A stretch of DNA of 64,000 nucleotides, taken from positions 585,057 to 649,056 of the forward strand of contig MNCI01015933.1 in the NCBI GenBank assembly GCA_015680685.1. Reading direction: 5' to 3'. The DNA is from Gnetum montanum (taxonomy: Eukaryota; Streptophyta; Gnetopsida; Gnetales; Gnetaceae). The translations under genes and the position numbers were made by a program. Shown here piece after piece: positions 11,756 through 23,482 of this stretch. Numbering within the stretch: the stretch's first letter is position 1; each line of letters begins with the position of its first letter. The notes beneath the pieces are model-generated. The model was not told the DNA's origin, did no database searches, and worked only from the letters and a program-made list of their open reading frames with translations.

Positions 11756-12723
11756 TGATGAGTGACAAGGTACCCCTACACTCAACCATACGAAACAAGC
11801 GTAGCACACATGATTTGGTTGAACTCCATAGAATAAATGCCTAAATGCCCCATCGAACACTTGGGGTTAATCATTCATTGTCTTCCTAGACTTACTTGTT
11901 GTTGTCACGGTGTATGGTTAAGTAAGTCTGAGGTATATGATTTTTTTTGGTCTTTTCAGGTTTATCTCCTATGCTAGAGGGTGAAGGGTTGAGAGAACTA
12001 ACTACTCTAACTAAGGACCTAAGTCTAAATTAACTAGCATCAGCATCCGTTCCCACTTACTGTACACACCCTGAACTGTGCAACTATGGCTACCAAATCC
12101 TAATCGTTACTGGGATCACCACACGTAACACACGTGCTCGAAGTGGTCGTACTGAGGCATCTAACTAGCCTAAGTGTGATAAGTAGCTGATTCCTTGACT
12201 AGCCGTACACACCCATAGGTGCTCGTAGGAAAGTCATACTTACTCCACGTTCTAGGAGATAAGGGTGAGAGAATCTAATCGCGATGAGTAGCTGATTCCT
12301 TGGTTAGCCATACACATTCATCAATGCTCGTAACCAAGTCGTACTCATGCCACGCTACTAGGAAAGTAATAAATAACATTAAATAAACCTATCCATGTAT
12401 TACAATGTTTATCCACAAAGTTCATCTTTATTGCTGTACACAACTTACGTTTAGGTACAAAGCTGCTCGAATAAAGAGCCGTTCACTTGGGGGACTCCTA
12501 CTGCGGGCACATGGAAAATATTCTATCTTTGGGGTGATCAATCCGCCAGAGCTTCGCTACTTCTAACTCTATTATTGAAATGAGGGGAGTGCCACCTCTT
12601 ATTTATAGATTTGACAGTGGGCCACGATATCGCGTACGCGATATTGCAGGGGAAGACAGGATATCGCTGCGACCACAATATCGCGTACGTGATATTGTGG
12701 CTTGTGCATATCGAATCTCATCA
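11756..12723 (-). repeat. TE-A 3' LTR
   Basis: TGATGAGTGAC to CTCATCA, paired with 17835-18833; differences are mostly transitions. The minus-strand TATA box is at 12600-12607. The array at 12617-12705 includes the perfect 18-bp palindrome ATATCGCGTACGCGATAT (12627-12644). Confidence 0.9.
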
Positions 12724-14420
12724 TACCCCCATGACTGAATGAAAAATCGTCCTTGATTTCCTTACAATAATATTGGAAAGGTATGGAATTATTGAGGGGA
12801 ATGAAACTAATGGGATGACATGTGAACGGATCATTATTACAAGACTTGACAAAACTGGTGTTCATGACAACAAGGGTGAACACCTTATTACAATGACATC
12901 AGGCCTTTGCTGGTAGCTTGGGAGAAAGAGAGAGATAGAAAGAAGTGTTGCTACTGCCAACACCAAGATTGCGCTTTTCATTGTCCATCCATAAGCACGC
13001 CATCGATCTTGCTCCTTGCATAGCTGCTTCAGCGTTGCTCCATTCCAAGTGTTTTGCTCCAACTGCAGATCCAATCTGTTGTTTGCATGATCGCCATCTG
13101 CACACACAACACAATCATATATTAGCAATTGTAAATGAATCATCATGTAATTAATACCTTGCTTCAGTGTAAGTCCATTGGCTAGGTTGTGGTATGGCTG
13201 ATATGGACCTGGGAAGATGTTACTGATGACTACCAAAGGTATAGGGGTTAGGAAGAAAATAAAAAATTTCGGGGCTAGGAGAAAATTGAAAAAGCGGGCC
13301 CCATACCCCCATGACTAATCGTGAACCTCCGGTAGCATTAGAATGAAGAAGCGAAAGGAGTAAGAAAGATAGATAAAAGGGGACAACTGAAAACATTAGT
13401 GAAATGGATGTCAAGATGGGAATGAACAAAATAATAATTAATTGCAAAATGTTAAGGAAAAAAAGTTAACTAATGCTCCAAATAGGAATGTCAATGGGTG
13501 CTCCCCAAAGCAGGCTCATGCTGTTAATGCCTTGACAAACCCATATTCAAAGAGTCTGTGGGCTCTGGGAATGTCTTTTGAAACAAGAGTTAAAGTCTTA
13601 ACCGCTAGAGTTTACCGAAAAGAAAACAATGCATCAACCAAAATATATACACTAATGATACAACCGACAATGAGGTGAATAATGAGAGAAAAGGGTGGAG
13701 AGAAAAGAAATGGAATGAAATCCCAAGAACAAGGTGGTGTACAGCCCCNCGATTTTGTTTTGTTTTGTTTTGTGTTTTTATGCGTGAGAACCACACCATG
13801 CAAAGACTTCTTATTTTTATTATCTTAGCTTCCGATAATTGGGTAACATCGGAACGGTAAGAAAACTCAAGAAGGTAACATCCAAGCATCCAAGAGAATG
13901 ACCAACACAAAAACATCAAGTTCCCTTGAAGTCACACCCTTTGCAATCCTTGAGTCCTTCCTTAGTTTGAGAAATACCCATCCACCGATTTATTAAAGTT
14001 CTTATTAGAAGGGAACTATACATTTCCAAGCCAAGAGAAACCATAGAAATTGGTGGATGGATGGATGAAGTGATCTCATTGCCTGCCATATCAAAAGAAA
14101 CATACCTTAGTATCAACATTGTGACTTAAAGGTAAAAATCAAACATTAGCAATCAATATGAAAATAGTTCATACCATCAGTTTGAACACTTATTATGGGA
14201 CAAACTTACATGGTCGATACACACACACACTCACACAAAAAATGGAAAAGTATAACGATGTTGTAAAACAAAAATTAGAAAAGTTAAAAAAATTTGTAAA
14301 ACAAAAATTAGAAAAGTGAAAGAAATTTGTAAAACAAAAATGTGTAAGACAAAAAATGTTGTAAAACAAAAACATGTAAAAGAAAAACTGAAAAAGAACT
14401 GAGGGCCCCATATGGTCAGC
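12724..14420 (-). other. TE-A polypurine tract and 3' non-coding region
   Basis: The polypurine tract (12724-12741, minus CATTCAGTCATGGGGGTA) adjoins the 3' LTR. Further inside lie a second AGTCATGGGGGTA (about 13303-13318), the conserved block (13493-13521, minus GCCTGCTTTGGGGAGCACCC), a single N at 13749 beside an A/C-rich tract, and the TGTAAAACAAAAA minisatellite (14235-14395). At 13085-13095 the minus strand reads TGTGCAG|ATGGCG, the same junction that starts the accessory ORF in other elements. Confidence 0.55.
12862..13236 (-). CDS. TE-A small 3' ORF, unknown (124 aa)
   Basis: An open frame in the place of the accessory ORF. It overlaps the TGTGCAG|ATGGCG junction and ends with a hydrophobic stretch (SAILVLAVATLLSISLF). 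TE-J has a decayed counterpart at 44220-44600. It may be a remnant of the accessory ORF region after deletion, or chance. No family is recognised. Confidence 0.25.
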   Translation of the reverse strand: MVVISNIFPGPYQPYHNLANGLTLKQGINYMMIHLQLLIYDCVVCADGDHANNRLDLQLEQNTWNGATLKQLCKEQDRWRAYGWTMKSAILVLAVATLLSISLFLPSYQQRPDVIVIRCSPLLS

Positions 14421-14424
14421 ATAG

Positions 14425-14450
14425 GTGGCCATCTCCCCCATGACTGAGTT
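14425..14450 (-). promoter_or_regulatory. TE-A internal polypurine-like site
   Basis: On the minus strand it reads CTCAGTCATGGGGGAGATGG. It nearly repeats the core of the terminal polypurine tract (TTCAGTCATGGGGGTA) just after the coding region. Homologous sites lie in TE-B, TE-C, TE-H, TE-I and TE-J. Confidence 0.45.
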
Positions 14451-14670
14451 GTAAGGGAGAGATCCAAAACAATGAACATCTGTGTGAATTTCTAAGAAGT
14501 TCCCAACTTCTCCCAATTGATGATCTTAGATTCAGGGGTGGAAGTTGGCAACACTCATGTTCCAATGTATATATGCCTTCATGGTTAGCATGTGTTATCT
14601 CCTCAGTTCGTTCCATGCATATGTGTCTGCTCCTTTGAGTGGCTGTCAACCATGGGGTGTCTACTACTAG

Positions 14671-15417
14671 TTATGTGGTTGCTACATACATGCATCTTTG
14701 TTTCTCACTTTCATGGGCACACCTCTCACATGGAGACATATCCTCCATGTCATCACCCGATGAATCACTGTATGCGATGCATGGAATTTTCTTCTTCTCG
14801 ATCATTCTGTAAATATTCATCTTAAAAATTTGCAAGGAAAGATCACAGATTCCTAGGTATGGGTCTACGGTACTTAGCCATGGCCATCCCATTATAATGG
14901 GGAAACCCCCTTCATTGTTAACCTCAATCACCAGGAAATTGGCTGGGTATGACCACCCACACACAGTGGTGATAATGTCCTCCACCAATCCTAAGGGAAT
15001 GGTGATGGACTGGTCAGCCAGCTCCAGTTGTATGTTGCTCTTCTTAAGTTGGGGCAGGTTCCAGGCATGATACATCTTTTGTGAAATTAGGTTGACTCCA
15101 GAACCTGAGTCAAGAAGAGCTTGATGTGGTGCATTTTCGATGATCTGTAAATGAATTAAGGGGTTACTAGGATCAGATAGTTTCCTAGGAAGGTGGCCCA
15201 CCTTTATCCAGTCAGTTATGGTATGTGTCAACATAATCGTTTGCGTACTTAGTTGTTGGACTGAAGGGTTCTCCGAAGCGTTAGTGGTTAGAGACCTATA
15301 CATGTGCCCAACTGCTTGTTGTTGCAAGAGTTTGTCTGGGCTTTTGCTTCTGAAGTAAGGTCTCCTCTTTTTACAGTTGTTAGAACCAGTAGTAGGTTGG
15401 ATATTTACAGCTCTCAC
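14671..15417 (-). CDS. TE-A aspartic protease region (retropepsin), intact frame
   Basis: 248 codons without a stop. The catalytic motif is ALLDSGSGVNLIS (Asp-Ser-Gly). LADQSITIPLGLVEDI and the ILG-like PIIMGWPWLSTVD follow, as in Athila-type pepsins. The C-terminal part has SDSSGDDMEDMSPCERCAHE. In complete elements this would process the Gag-Pol polyprotein. It is in the gag frame downstream of a Pro/Gln-rich linker. In place of RT, about 70 further codons lead into non-coding sequence. An intact DSG makes it the best-kept enzyme in the window. The true N-terminus is set by cleavage, so the first Met is only nominal. Confidence 0.75.
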   Translation of the reverse strand: MRAVNIQPTTGSNNCKKRRPYFRSKSPDKLLQQQAVGHMYRSLTTNASENPSVQQLSTQTIMLTHTITDWIKVGHLPRKLSDPSNPLIHLQIIENAPHQALLDSGSGVNLISQKMYHAWNLPQLKKSNIQLELADQSITIPLGLVEDIITTVCGWSYPANFLVIEVNNEGGFPIIMGWPWLSTVDPYLGICDLSLQIFKMNIYRMIEKKKIPCIAYSDSSGDDMEDMSPCERCAHESEKQRCMYVATT

Positions 15418-17692
15418 AGCATGACATTGCTACGGTTGAGGAGGAAGTTCCCCTTGCATTGTTGGAGTAGGAGGTGTTACGGGAACTACTTGAGGTGGAA
15501 GAGGTGTAGATGGATTAGGAGGATGGTGTGGGAATGGAGTGTTTCCTGGAGGAGAAGGAGTCCTTCTGAAGTACTCCTGAGCTTGGTAGTGACGGTTGGG
15601 GGTTGTGTGACCCATAGAGTCACTTGGAGAAATTGGCTGCTACACATAATATCCATAAGGATCAGGCTGTCGGTAAGGGTACTGTTGTTTTGGCAATGGC
15701 ATCCCCCATGACTGTGGGAATTCCATTACTAATGCTATCCAATGGGCTGAGGTGGAGTTCCACTTGGATAATACATTAGTGGTTGGTGGAACTTCTTTGG
15801 GTTACTTTGTGGATAAGGTAACCTTCGGGGTGTTTGTCATTGATTAAGTCTTAGGTTTAGTGCATACACCCCAGACTCCTGTAGATGTGAGATAATAGGA
15901 NNNNNNNNNNNNNNNNNNNNNNNNNNNNNNNNNNNNNNNNNNNNNNNNNNNNNNNNNNNNNNNNNNNNNNNNNNNNNNNNNNNNNNNNNNNNNNNNNNNN
16001 NNNNNNNNNNNNNNNNNNNNNNNNNNNNNNNNNNNNNNNNNNNNNNNNNNNNNNNNNNNNNNNNNNNNNNNNNNNNNNNNNTGATACTTTGGTTGTTAAC
16101 TTTTGGATCGGCAAAGTTTTCCGATTCACCAACTCTTCGATTGGTGACTCATCCTCTTCATCAAAAAATTTCACTCCCTTCTTTCGAAGGGAGGAATTAC
16201 GGTTGTATTCTTCCACACTTTCCCTCTTATGTAGCTCACCCTCTTCTTGTGCTACTTGTTCCAACAAACTTTCAATTTCATGGGCTCTAATTTGGGAAAA
16301 TCTCCCTTGGGCGTAAGTCCCAAGAGTTCTTCTCGTTTCATGCCTTAGCCCATCCACGATGTGGCGTAGTTGATCCCGTTGTGCATACCCATGGCTCGGG
16401 CAACGATGTAATAGTGTGTAGTATTGGGCCATGGCAGCATCCAAGGACTCATGATGACCTTGCTCCTAGCCTTGGATCTGCTTACGCAGGTTGGACACTC
16501 TGGAGTACATCTAATATTTGTTGTTGAACAGTTCAAGCATCGTACTCCACCTCCTAATGGTTTCCAGTTCTAAGGACCGGTACCAGCTCTCTGCTTCTTT
16601 GGTGAGTGTCCTTGGGAACAACTTAAGTTTTTGCTACTCACTGTCTATATTTTTCAAGGCACAGGCATCGTGGAATTCCTGTAAATGATGTTGAAGATCA
16701 GCATTGTATCCCCCTTCAAAACATGGGATATTATTTATGTCCAAACGCTTGATCCTGCTATCTTTTAAGTGCCTTGTGGGGATCCTAACTACCTCTGTGA
16801 TGTCTAGCATGCTTCGGGTTGCGAGTAGGGGTTCATCATGATCATCCCTGTCATGATGTCTGTGATGTCTTCATGGTGGTTCCCTACTCTCCCTACGTCC
16901 TTGCCCTTGTCCTAACTCCTCTCGACCTTCCTGTCAAGGTCTTTCATCCTTTTTACTTTTCTCCTCCTTTTTATGTTCATGGTGGCTGCACCCAGATGTG
17001 GAAGGAGAGTGTGAATGGTGAGATGAAGGAGAAGAGGAAGGGGATCCATCACCATGGCGATGTTTCTTACCTTCTCTTCGGTTGCTTCGGCCCTGATCGT
17101 CATAATGATCTAAGTGTCTGTCCTTAGCATGAGTGGTTGTTCCTGCCGTGAACAGTTGGTGTTCAAGGGGATCAGAGCCCGTAGCATGTATAGTTGATCA
17201 AAGGCTCTGATGCCTAACCTCTTCAACATTGTGAGGGGGAGGAACATCATTTTCTAAGAAACCCATCATGAGGGGTTCCTTGTCTCCTATTTTACTAAGG
17301 ACATGGGGGCCCTTGCCCTTCAACAATGTGTGTTGGCTCTCCTGCCTTTCATCCTGAATACATTGGGCATCTGTGGGATGATAATCCCTTGTGTCAAAAT
17401 CATCTGCAACATATTCATCGAATAGTTCTTGCATGCCAATATGTTCCAAGGCATGAAAGAGCATGTTAGGGACTGATCGATCTAGGGGTAACAAGATGTT
17501 ACCTTGCAGATCTCTCCACCGCAGTTGTTCGTCTTGATGGAGAACAAAAGTAAAATCAGGAATATACTCATCAGGATGAGTATAACCTATCTTATATTGT
17601 TTAGGACTTGGCTAGTTTAGGTTATGTTTTTTATCTTGCCGACTCTCTTCCGTGTTATTCCTAGGTGAGTTAACTTTATGAGAAGAAGTCAT
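15418..17692 (-). pseudogene. TE-A gag
   Basis: The start ATG is 17692-17690 (MTSSHK). Near the N-terminus is HPDEYIPDFTFVLHQDEQL, shared by all gags here. A Ser/His/Arg-rich middle (about 17130-16900) precedes the Gag core: LDINNIPCFEGGY, LQEFHDACALKNIDSE, LKLFPRTLTKEAESWYRSL, MLELFNNKY and LRHETRRTLGTYAQGRF. The distal part, including the zinc-knuckle area, is mostly lost in the N gap at 15901-16081. One frame holds with a handful of stops, mainly where Gln, Trp or Arg is expected. It would form the virus-like particle. The tail (15430-15620) is Pro/Thr-rich. Confidence 0.78.
15901..16081. other. Assembly gap (181 N)
   Basis: A run of Ns inside the gag of TE-A. By comparison with TE-J it should hide the end of the Gag core linker and the zinc knuckle. 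Confidence 0.99.
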
Positions 17693-17814
17693 TTTATGGG
17701 TGTGCTATTCACCGTTATATATGTTCTTATTTAACTAATTAACCCAAAGGTTTGTTAAGGCTCACAACGATGTGAGTGATATCCCTTATGTTCTAATTGG
17801 TGTAAAAACACTTA

Positions 17815-17834
17815 GTCCCCAGCAATGGTGCCAA
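17815..17834 (-). promoter_or_regulatory. TE-A primer binding site (tRNA-Asp type)
   Basis: On the minus strand TTGGCACCATTGCTGGGGAC follows the 5' LTR end (CTCATCA). It matches the plant tRNA-Asp 3' end (site TGGCGCCGTTGCCGGGGA) with several transitions. Confidence 0.7.
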
Positions 17835-18833
17835 TGATGAGTGGTGAGGTACCCCTACACTCAACCATATGAAACGAGCGTAGCATGTGCGATCTGGTCG
17901 AACTCTGCACATTAAATGCCTAAACGCCCCATCGAACACTTGGGGTTAATCATTCATTGTCTTCCCAGACTTACTTGTTATTGTCATGGTGTATGGTTAA
18001 GTATGTTCGAGGTATATGATTTTTTTTGGTCTTTTCAGGTTTATCTCCTATGCTAGAGGGTGAAGGGTTGAGAGAACTAACTACTCTAACTAAGGACCTA
18101 AGTCTAAATTAACTAGCGTCAGCATCCGTTCCCACTTACCGTACACACCCTGAACTGTGCAACTATGGCTACCAAATGCTAATCGTTACTGGGATCACCA
18201 CACATAACGCACGTGCTCAAAGTGGTTGTACTGAGGCATCTAACTAGCCTAAGTGTGATAAGCAGCTGATTCCTTGACTAGCTATACACATCCGTAGGTG
18301 CTCGTAGCCAAGTCGTACTTACCCCATGTTCTAGGAGATAAGGGTGAGAGAATCTAATTGCGATGAGTAGCTGATTCCTTGGTTAGCCATACACATTCAT
18401 CAATGCTCGTAACCAAGTCGTACTCATGCCGCACTACTAGGAAAGTAATAAATAACATTAAATAAACCTATCCATGTATTGCAATGTTTATCCACAAAGT
18501 TCATCTTTATTGTTGTACACAACTTACGTTTAGGTACAAAGCTGCTCGAATAAAGAGCCATTCACTTGGGGGACTCCTACTACGGGCACATGGAAAATAT
18601 TCTATCTCTGAGGTGATCAATCTGCCAGAGCTTCGCTACTTCTAACTCTATTATTGAAATGAGGGGAGTGTCGCCTCTTATTTATAGATTTGGCGATGGA
18701 CCGCAATATCACGTACGTGATATCACAGGGGAAGACAGGATATCGCGTACGCAATATTGCATGGGATGTGATATCTCGGCGGCCGCGATATCATGTACGC
18801 AATATCGTGGCTTGTGAATATCATGTCTCATCA
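17835..18833 (-). repeat. TE-A 5' LTR
   Basis: 999 bp, TGATGAGTGG to CTCATCA. The minus-strand TATA box is at 18679-18686. The palindrome array (18697-18811) is longer than in the 3' LTR, with extra GATATC/GTAC units, so copy number changed after insertion. Confidence 0.9.
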
Positions 18834-18962
18834 GCAGCAAACTATGATTAAGGCATAATGATCTAGATGCTACAACTAGCCCCATCCATGGAATTTGACC
18901 AAATTACATGTGAATGCTTGTAATTCATATCGTTGAGCATAGGGGTACCTCGTTGCTCATCA
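18834..18962 (+). repeat. TE-B 5' LTR, right part
   Basis: It continues 11755 after the GCAGC duplication and ends CTCATCA. It aligns with the last 120 bp of the 3' LTR (ATGCTTGTAATTCATAT, GGGGTACCTC). Confidence 0.85.
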
Positions 18963-18982
18963 TTGGTGCTATTATCTAGATT
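18963..18982 (+). promoter_or_regulatory. TE-B primer binding site
   Basis: TTGGTGCTATTATCTAGATT directly follows the LTR. It is a decayed tRNA-Asp-type site, matching the one in TE-I (TTGGTGCTATTGTCGAGGAC) over its first half. Confidence 0.6.
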
Positions 18983-19079
18983 AGTTATATTATACAAGAT
19001 TGATGTAAAGAAATTAACAATATATGTTTCAGAAGCTATTGATTCACACACACCATAAACTAAGAACAATTTCTCTCCT

Positions 19080-20600
19080 ACATGGAAATGATAATGCACA
19101 ATATAGCAAACACATTCATTGGAGAACTAATGAGATATACGATTAAGAAGATTGGAGTGATGAACCTTATGTAGGGGTTTCTTATGATTATGACCACCTT
19201 GATGACACTCAAAGACTAAATTCACCTAAGGTAGATAATCTTAGAGGAGATGATGTAGGTCCTAGACTAGGGAAGGCCTCAAGCCTTAAGACCTCCTCAA
19301 AAAATAGAAATGATAAATCAAGGGACCCTAAAGAACACCATAGAACCCATGATGTTTCTTCCAATTCCTCATCTTTCTTTGTCCCTTCAATGTCTAGTTC
19401 TAATGAAGATGAATGTAGGTATAGAGATAGAGCTCCACTAAAGGGTCAGACTAAAAGTCAAAATTGAACCCATAGGAAGAGTAAAAGAGGAAATCATGAA
19501 CATGAGAACTTCCCTCACAATCTATTTGATGTTGACAAACCCTTGTTGGCCACCAAGAGGCTAATGCATATCACAATGATTGTTAAGATATCTTGTAGGC
19601 ATCACAAAAAAAGTTGTTTACCTAAACTAGACATGAATAATCTTCCTATGTTTGCAAGAGGCTATGATTCAAACCTACAACATAATTTATAAGCCTTCCA
19701 TGATGCTTGTGTGTTCTACAATGTGGAAAGTGGGTGGAAAAAACTTAAGCTCTTTCCTAGGACACTAATTGATAAAGCCAAAGTGTGGTATCGATCCTTG
19801 AAACCAAATTCAATCCAACGATGGTCTACAATGTTAGAGTTTTTCAATGAGAGATATGAAACCTATAAGAGAGTGTCCTACTTGAGGAGATAAATCCAAG
19901 AGTGGAAATAAGAACAACATGAATCCTTGGACATGACCTTAGATAGATATTATGCCTTGCTAAATAAATGCCTAGGTCATGGTTTCTTCACGAAAGAGCA
20001 ACTTTACAATGTCATAGATGGGCTTTGTAATGAAACAAGGGCAACACTTGGGATGTATGTCCCAAGGGAACTATAGAATCTTAAAGCCCATCAAATCAAA
20101 GAGCTGATAGAGCATATGGAAAAAGAAGAAGGAGACATGTGTAAATGGGAGAATGTCAAGAAATCTCAATGGGACCCAACTCTTCAATCGAAGGAGGTCC
20201 AAATTTATGGTAAGGGAAATCAAACTACCTTTGACAAGGTGATCCCACAATAGAATTTGCCAATAAGGGAGTCTCTAAATGATTTAGAAGTAAAGTTTAA
20301 TAGGATGTCCAAATGGGTAAATGACAACATCACAACTCTTGTTGGGATGGTCATGAATAAGCTCATGCCACACAAGCCCAGTGATCATAATCAATAGAGG
20401 ATACAAAACTGAGAAATAGCTAAGAACACTTTTTGACAAATAAGAAAAATGACTAATGAAAGTGAGGCTAAAGACTCCACTACAAACGATGATGATGGAT
20501 GTGACCTATGCATATATGACCACCCAAGGGGCCAATGCTTTGTATTATTGCATCTAAAAAAGTATTGGGTGGATGCCTTAAATTTGAAATTTGTGCAAAA
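19080..20600 (+). pseudogene. TE-B gag with zinc knuckle
   Basis: The Gag core runs from LDMNNLPMFARGYDSNLQHNL through FHDACVFYNVESGWKKLKL and KAKVWYRSLKPNSIQRWSTM to YALLNKCLGHGFF and GLCNETRATLGMYV. Stops sit where the homologues have Gln (for example two TAA codons in the LRR*IQEWK*EQHE stretch). A knuckle CDLCIYDHPRGQC (CX2CX3HX4C) lies at about 20500-20540. The exact start codon is unclear because the N-terminus is decayed. Frame wording is closest to TE-I. It would encode the particle protein of this non-autonomous element. Confidence 0.75.
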
Positions 20601-21500
20601 GCACATGCTCAAGAGACTTCCTCTTTCACAAGGTAATTTTAGACAATCCTACAACCAATCATACCATCCTAGGGGGACTTATTACTAGCCTTAACACAAT
20701 CATCAACTGTAATGACAACAACCATAGTCATGGGGATGAACACCACCAAATCAGCCATCTCCACCAAAATTGCATGGCTATTATGTTCAACACCTTCTTT
20801 CTCCATCTGGTTCAATGTCCTCCACTTTAAATCACCACTACTACTCTCTCAAATATTAACAATTCATGACATCTCTTGAAGGATCACCACCTCATGCCTC
20901 TTACCATCCAACCTACACTCAATATTCTTATCATCCACCTCCTTATGTGCCACCACCACCAACTTAGGAAGGTTCAGCATCCCAATATCAACAAACAAGT
21001 AACACTTGTGCTGCAACTATGCATGGACATGCTTACACAAGTGGGTCCCAACCACAATGCTAGAAATGTCCCTTATAGAGGAAAGGTTGTAAACTAAGGG
21101 AAATCATGAATGGACCCACCACATCAACTGAGCTAGCATAAGGCCAATCTAGTGCAACACCTTCCCTACCTCAACCAACGTCCTTCGATTATACACAAGG
21201 GCCACTATCCATTAGTACTCCAATCCCACATCTAACCAATGAATCTAAAAATGTGGGAATAAAAATAAATCCATGCATACCACCTCATAATCAAGGATGC
21301 AATCATGGGATAGCCATCCATAATGTTCACACATCCCATAGCTTGACCCACCATACATATAACAATCAGGTGTGTGATCGACAATTTTTCTACCTAGCCA
21401 TCACACCACAAACAAGCACCTAGTGGTTGGGGCATGATAGGTTCCCAATGTCTCATACATGCATGTATCCTCTTCATCCACTTATTAATCCTTGCCATAG
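20601..21500 (+). pseudogene. TE-B gag tail, Pro/His/Thr-rich, decayed
   Basis: Past the knuckle the sequence codes for low-complexity Pro, His and Ser in several frames (20590-21100). It parallels the P-rich linker that leads to AP in TE-A and TE-J. Here no DSG protease follows; after about 21500 the non-coding region begins. Confidence 0.45.
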
Positions 21501-22839
21501 TAAATTTTTTAGTCATGGGGGTTACCCCCCATTCTAATCTTTAGAAATTTTAGGTGGTTTTTACCTTTTTATTTTATATTTTTTTATCATTTTCCTATTT
21601 TTTCTACTTTTTTTTCTAGTTGTGATTTTAATTTTCTTGTATGTAATCTCACTATTGATCATGTTTCCCATTGAGGTGAGGTTTCTCTCTATGTTATTGA
21701 GTCACAAGGGACTGATTATTCAAACATTGAGACCACAACATCCATCCACCCATTCCATTAATAAGAGGTTCTTACTCTGGTCATGATGGTAATCTTTTTC
21801 ATCATCTAAACTCTAAATAACTTCATAAATATTATGTCTGGATGGAAGAGTGTAGAACCAAGAAGGAATGTAAAGGGTGTGACATCAAGGGGATTTGTGG
21901 ATTCTCTTTGGCTACTTTTGTGGGTTCTATCATGTTGCTAAGTTTGTAACCATATCCTTGTAGATTTAATGAAAAATGGAAGTAAAAGAAACTTCACACA
22001 GTAGTGAATAAGCTTCTGTGGATCCCACTGGAAAGACATGTACCCATGCTTGAAGGTTGGTAGCTTCATAGAACCATAAAAAAACACAATAATTGTTCCA
22101 TGATAATGCTTCTCCCTTGGACAAAACACCAAGTGATGTTACTCCTTACAACTTTGATAGTCTTATGGTTGTCTACTGGTGTGATGAAATAATGCAATGT
22201 CAATGCAATGTGTTTTGGACTTGGTTTGAATCTTGGATAGATGGGCACATGGCTATTTAACCATTAATAACACAAAAGGTCTCATTGTGGGCATAGTATG
22301 ACACCTCATGTCTTGATTTCTATGATCCCTTCTACAGTCTGTCTCATCTCATTGTCTGGATGCTCATAACTTATGGTTTTGTGTACCATAAAGTTGTTAT
22401 CTCAATTCAGTGATTTTAACATGTGTGTTTTGTTTCATAGGCATGAATTGCATTCAACTCCTCTAGTGCCTACAGACACTATAGGTGTGGTTACACAAGG
22501 GAATCATAGGCTAGAACCTACTTTGGGGAGGATTCACTTGTGTAACTTTTGTGACCTATACTTGTTTAACATGGCCACATCATTTTTCACCTTCCTTGCA
22601 CTCCATTTGTTATATTTTACTATTTTCCTTATCATAAATATAATTTCTCCCACAATCATGCTTTCAATGCCCTTTTCTTGCTCATTATCATACTTTTAAT
22701 GTTGAAGACTTCACCTTATCCTACTTTTGGTGCCTCCATTTAATTTTCCATTTACCCAAAATACAAAATTTAACTTTCAACCTTCCAATCAAACCTAGAG
22801 CTTTAGTTTTCATGTCCTTTGGCCCCATAAAAATTGAAA
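21501..22839 (+). other. TE-B non-coding region
   Basis: No gene seen. It begins with an internal polypurine-like site, TTAGTCATGGGGGTTACCCC (21509-21528), followed by a T-rich tract (21545-21650). The conserved block ACCTACTTTGGGGAGGATTC lies at 22516-22535. A second block about CATCCATCCACCCATTCC (near 21740) is shared with the other elements. Confidence 0.5.
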
Positions 22840-22895
22840 TTTTTGGACTTAAATGTCGTGTACCTGACATTGGATCTAAAAAAAGTATATATGGG
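22840..22895 (+). promoter_or_regulatory. TE-B internal promoter: palindrome plus TATA box
   Basis: AATGTCGTGTACCTGACATT (22853-22872) is an imperfect inverted repeat of the type seen in the LTR of TE-B. The 13-mer GTCGTGTACCTGA (22855-22867) recurs at 11086-11098. TATATAT follows at 22886-22892. It stands about 590 bp upstream of the accessory ORF start at 23483. Confidence 0.6.
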
Positions 22896-23482
22896 GGATC
22901 CTTGCGCAACATGAACTTCATTTCTCTCATTTTCCACTAGGGGAGTTGTAATTTTTTGTCATGTCTTAGGGCTCTACACCTCCATCTTCCACTTGCAATG
23001 TCTAGCTCTCTAATGCTCCAATTTCCATACCATTTAAATCTATCTAAACCCATAGTGTTCAACTTAGTCATGGGGAAGGGCGGGGGGGAGGGGAGGGGTG
23101 TGTGGGGCGCAGCTGTGTGTATGTTCAAACCTTGTGCTGATTTGTCAAAATTTGCTATCACCCAGAAGGTATTCTAAGGGTAAGAATGTTAAAAACCTTA
23201 AGACTTATAATGAAAATTCATTAATGATAGTGCTAGACATCCAATTTCTTTAACCGTCGGGCCTATAACCATTATTTTAAGTCACATATAATTAAAAAGG
23301 AACTAGTTACGATGGGTCATAGGAAGAGATAGATACTTTTGGGGGGATTTTTCTTAAAAATTTTCCTAACCCTGCAATAATATGCATAATGAGCTTAATG
23401 GGCTAAGGTTATGAGCAAGGTATGAATGGATTAATGACAATAAACATAACCTTGGTAACACTTGGTTTTTGCTTGATTGCAG
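22896..23482 (+). other. TE-B accessory-ORF leader with probable intron
   Basis: Between the internal TATA box and the ORF. It includes a G-rich run (23068-23107) after TTAGTCATGGGG, a possible donor AAG|GTATTC (about 23167) and a clear acceptor TTGATTGCAG|ATGG (junction 23482/23483). The acceptor is preceded by a T-rich stretch. Splicing is inferred, not shown. Confidence 0.45.

Larger units (their letters stand above)
11756..18833 (-). mobile_element. TE-A: non-autonomous gag-AP element nested in the 5' LTR of TE-B
   Basis: A GCAGC duplication flanks it (11751-11755 and 18834-18838). In minus orientation: 5' LTR (17835-18833), primer site, gag, AP, then directly the 3' non-coding region, a polypurine tract and the 3' LTR (11756-12723). 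RT, RNase H and integrase are missing, and the break lies at the same place as in TE-J. It is the innermost and therefore youngest insertion in the left nest. Its AP frame is still fully open. Confidence 0.9.

Noticed and set aside
12600-12720. Palindrome array as a CRISPR-like or rRNA-spacer feature
   Set aside because: Units are irregular, lie inside LTRs and end at a TATA box. The plant context excludes CRISPR.
16912-17127. Plus-strand and alternative frames over the TE-A gag (also 40092-40394 over TE-J)
   Set aside because: Shadows of the Ser/His/Arg-rich gag segment; the sense frame is conserved between elements.
23068-23110. G-rich run as a G-quadruplex or telomere-like repeat
   Set aside because: Only one short irregular run with no TTTAGGG units. 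It follows a TTAGTCATGGGG site and is better read as part of that purine tract.
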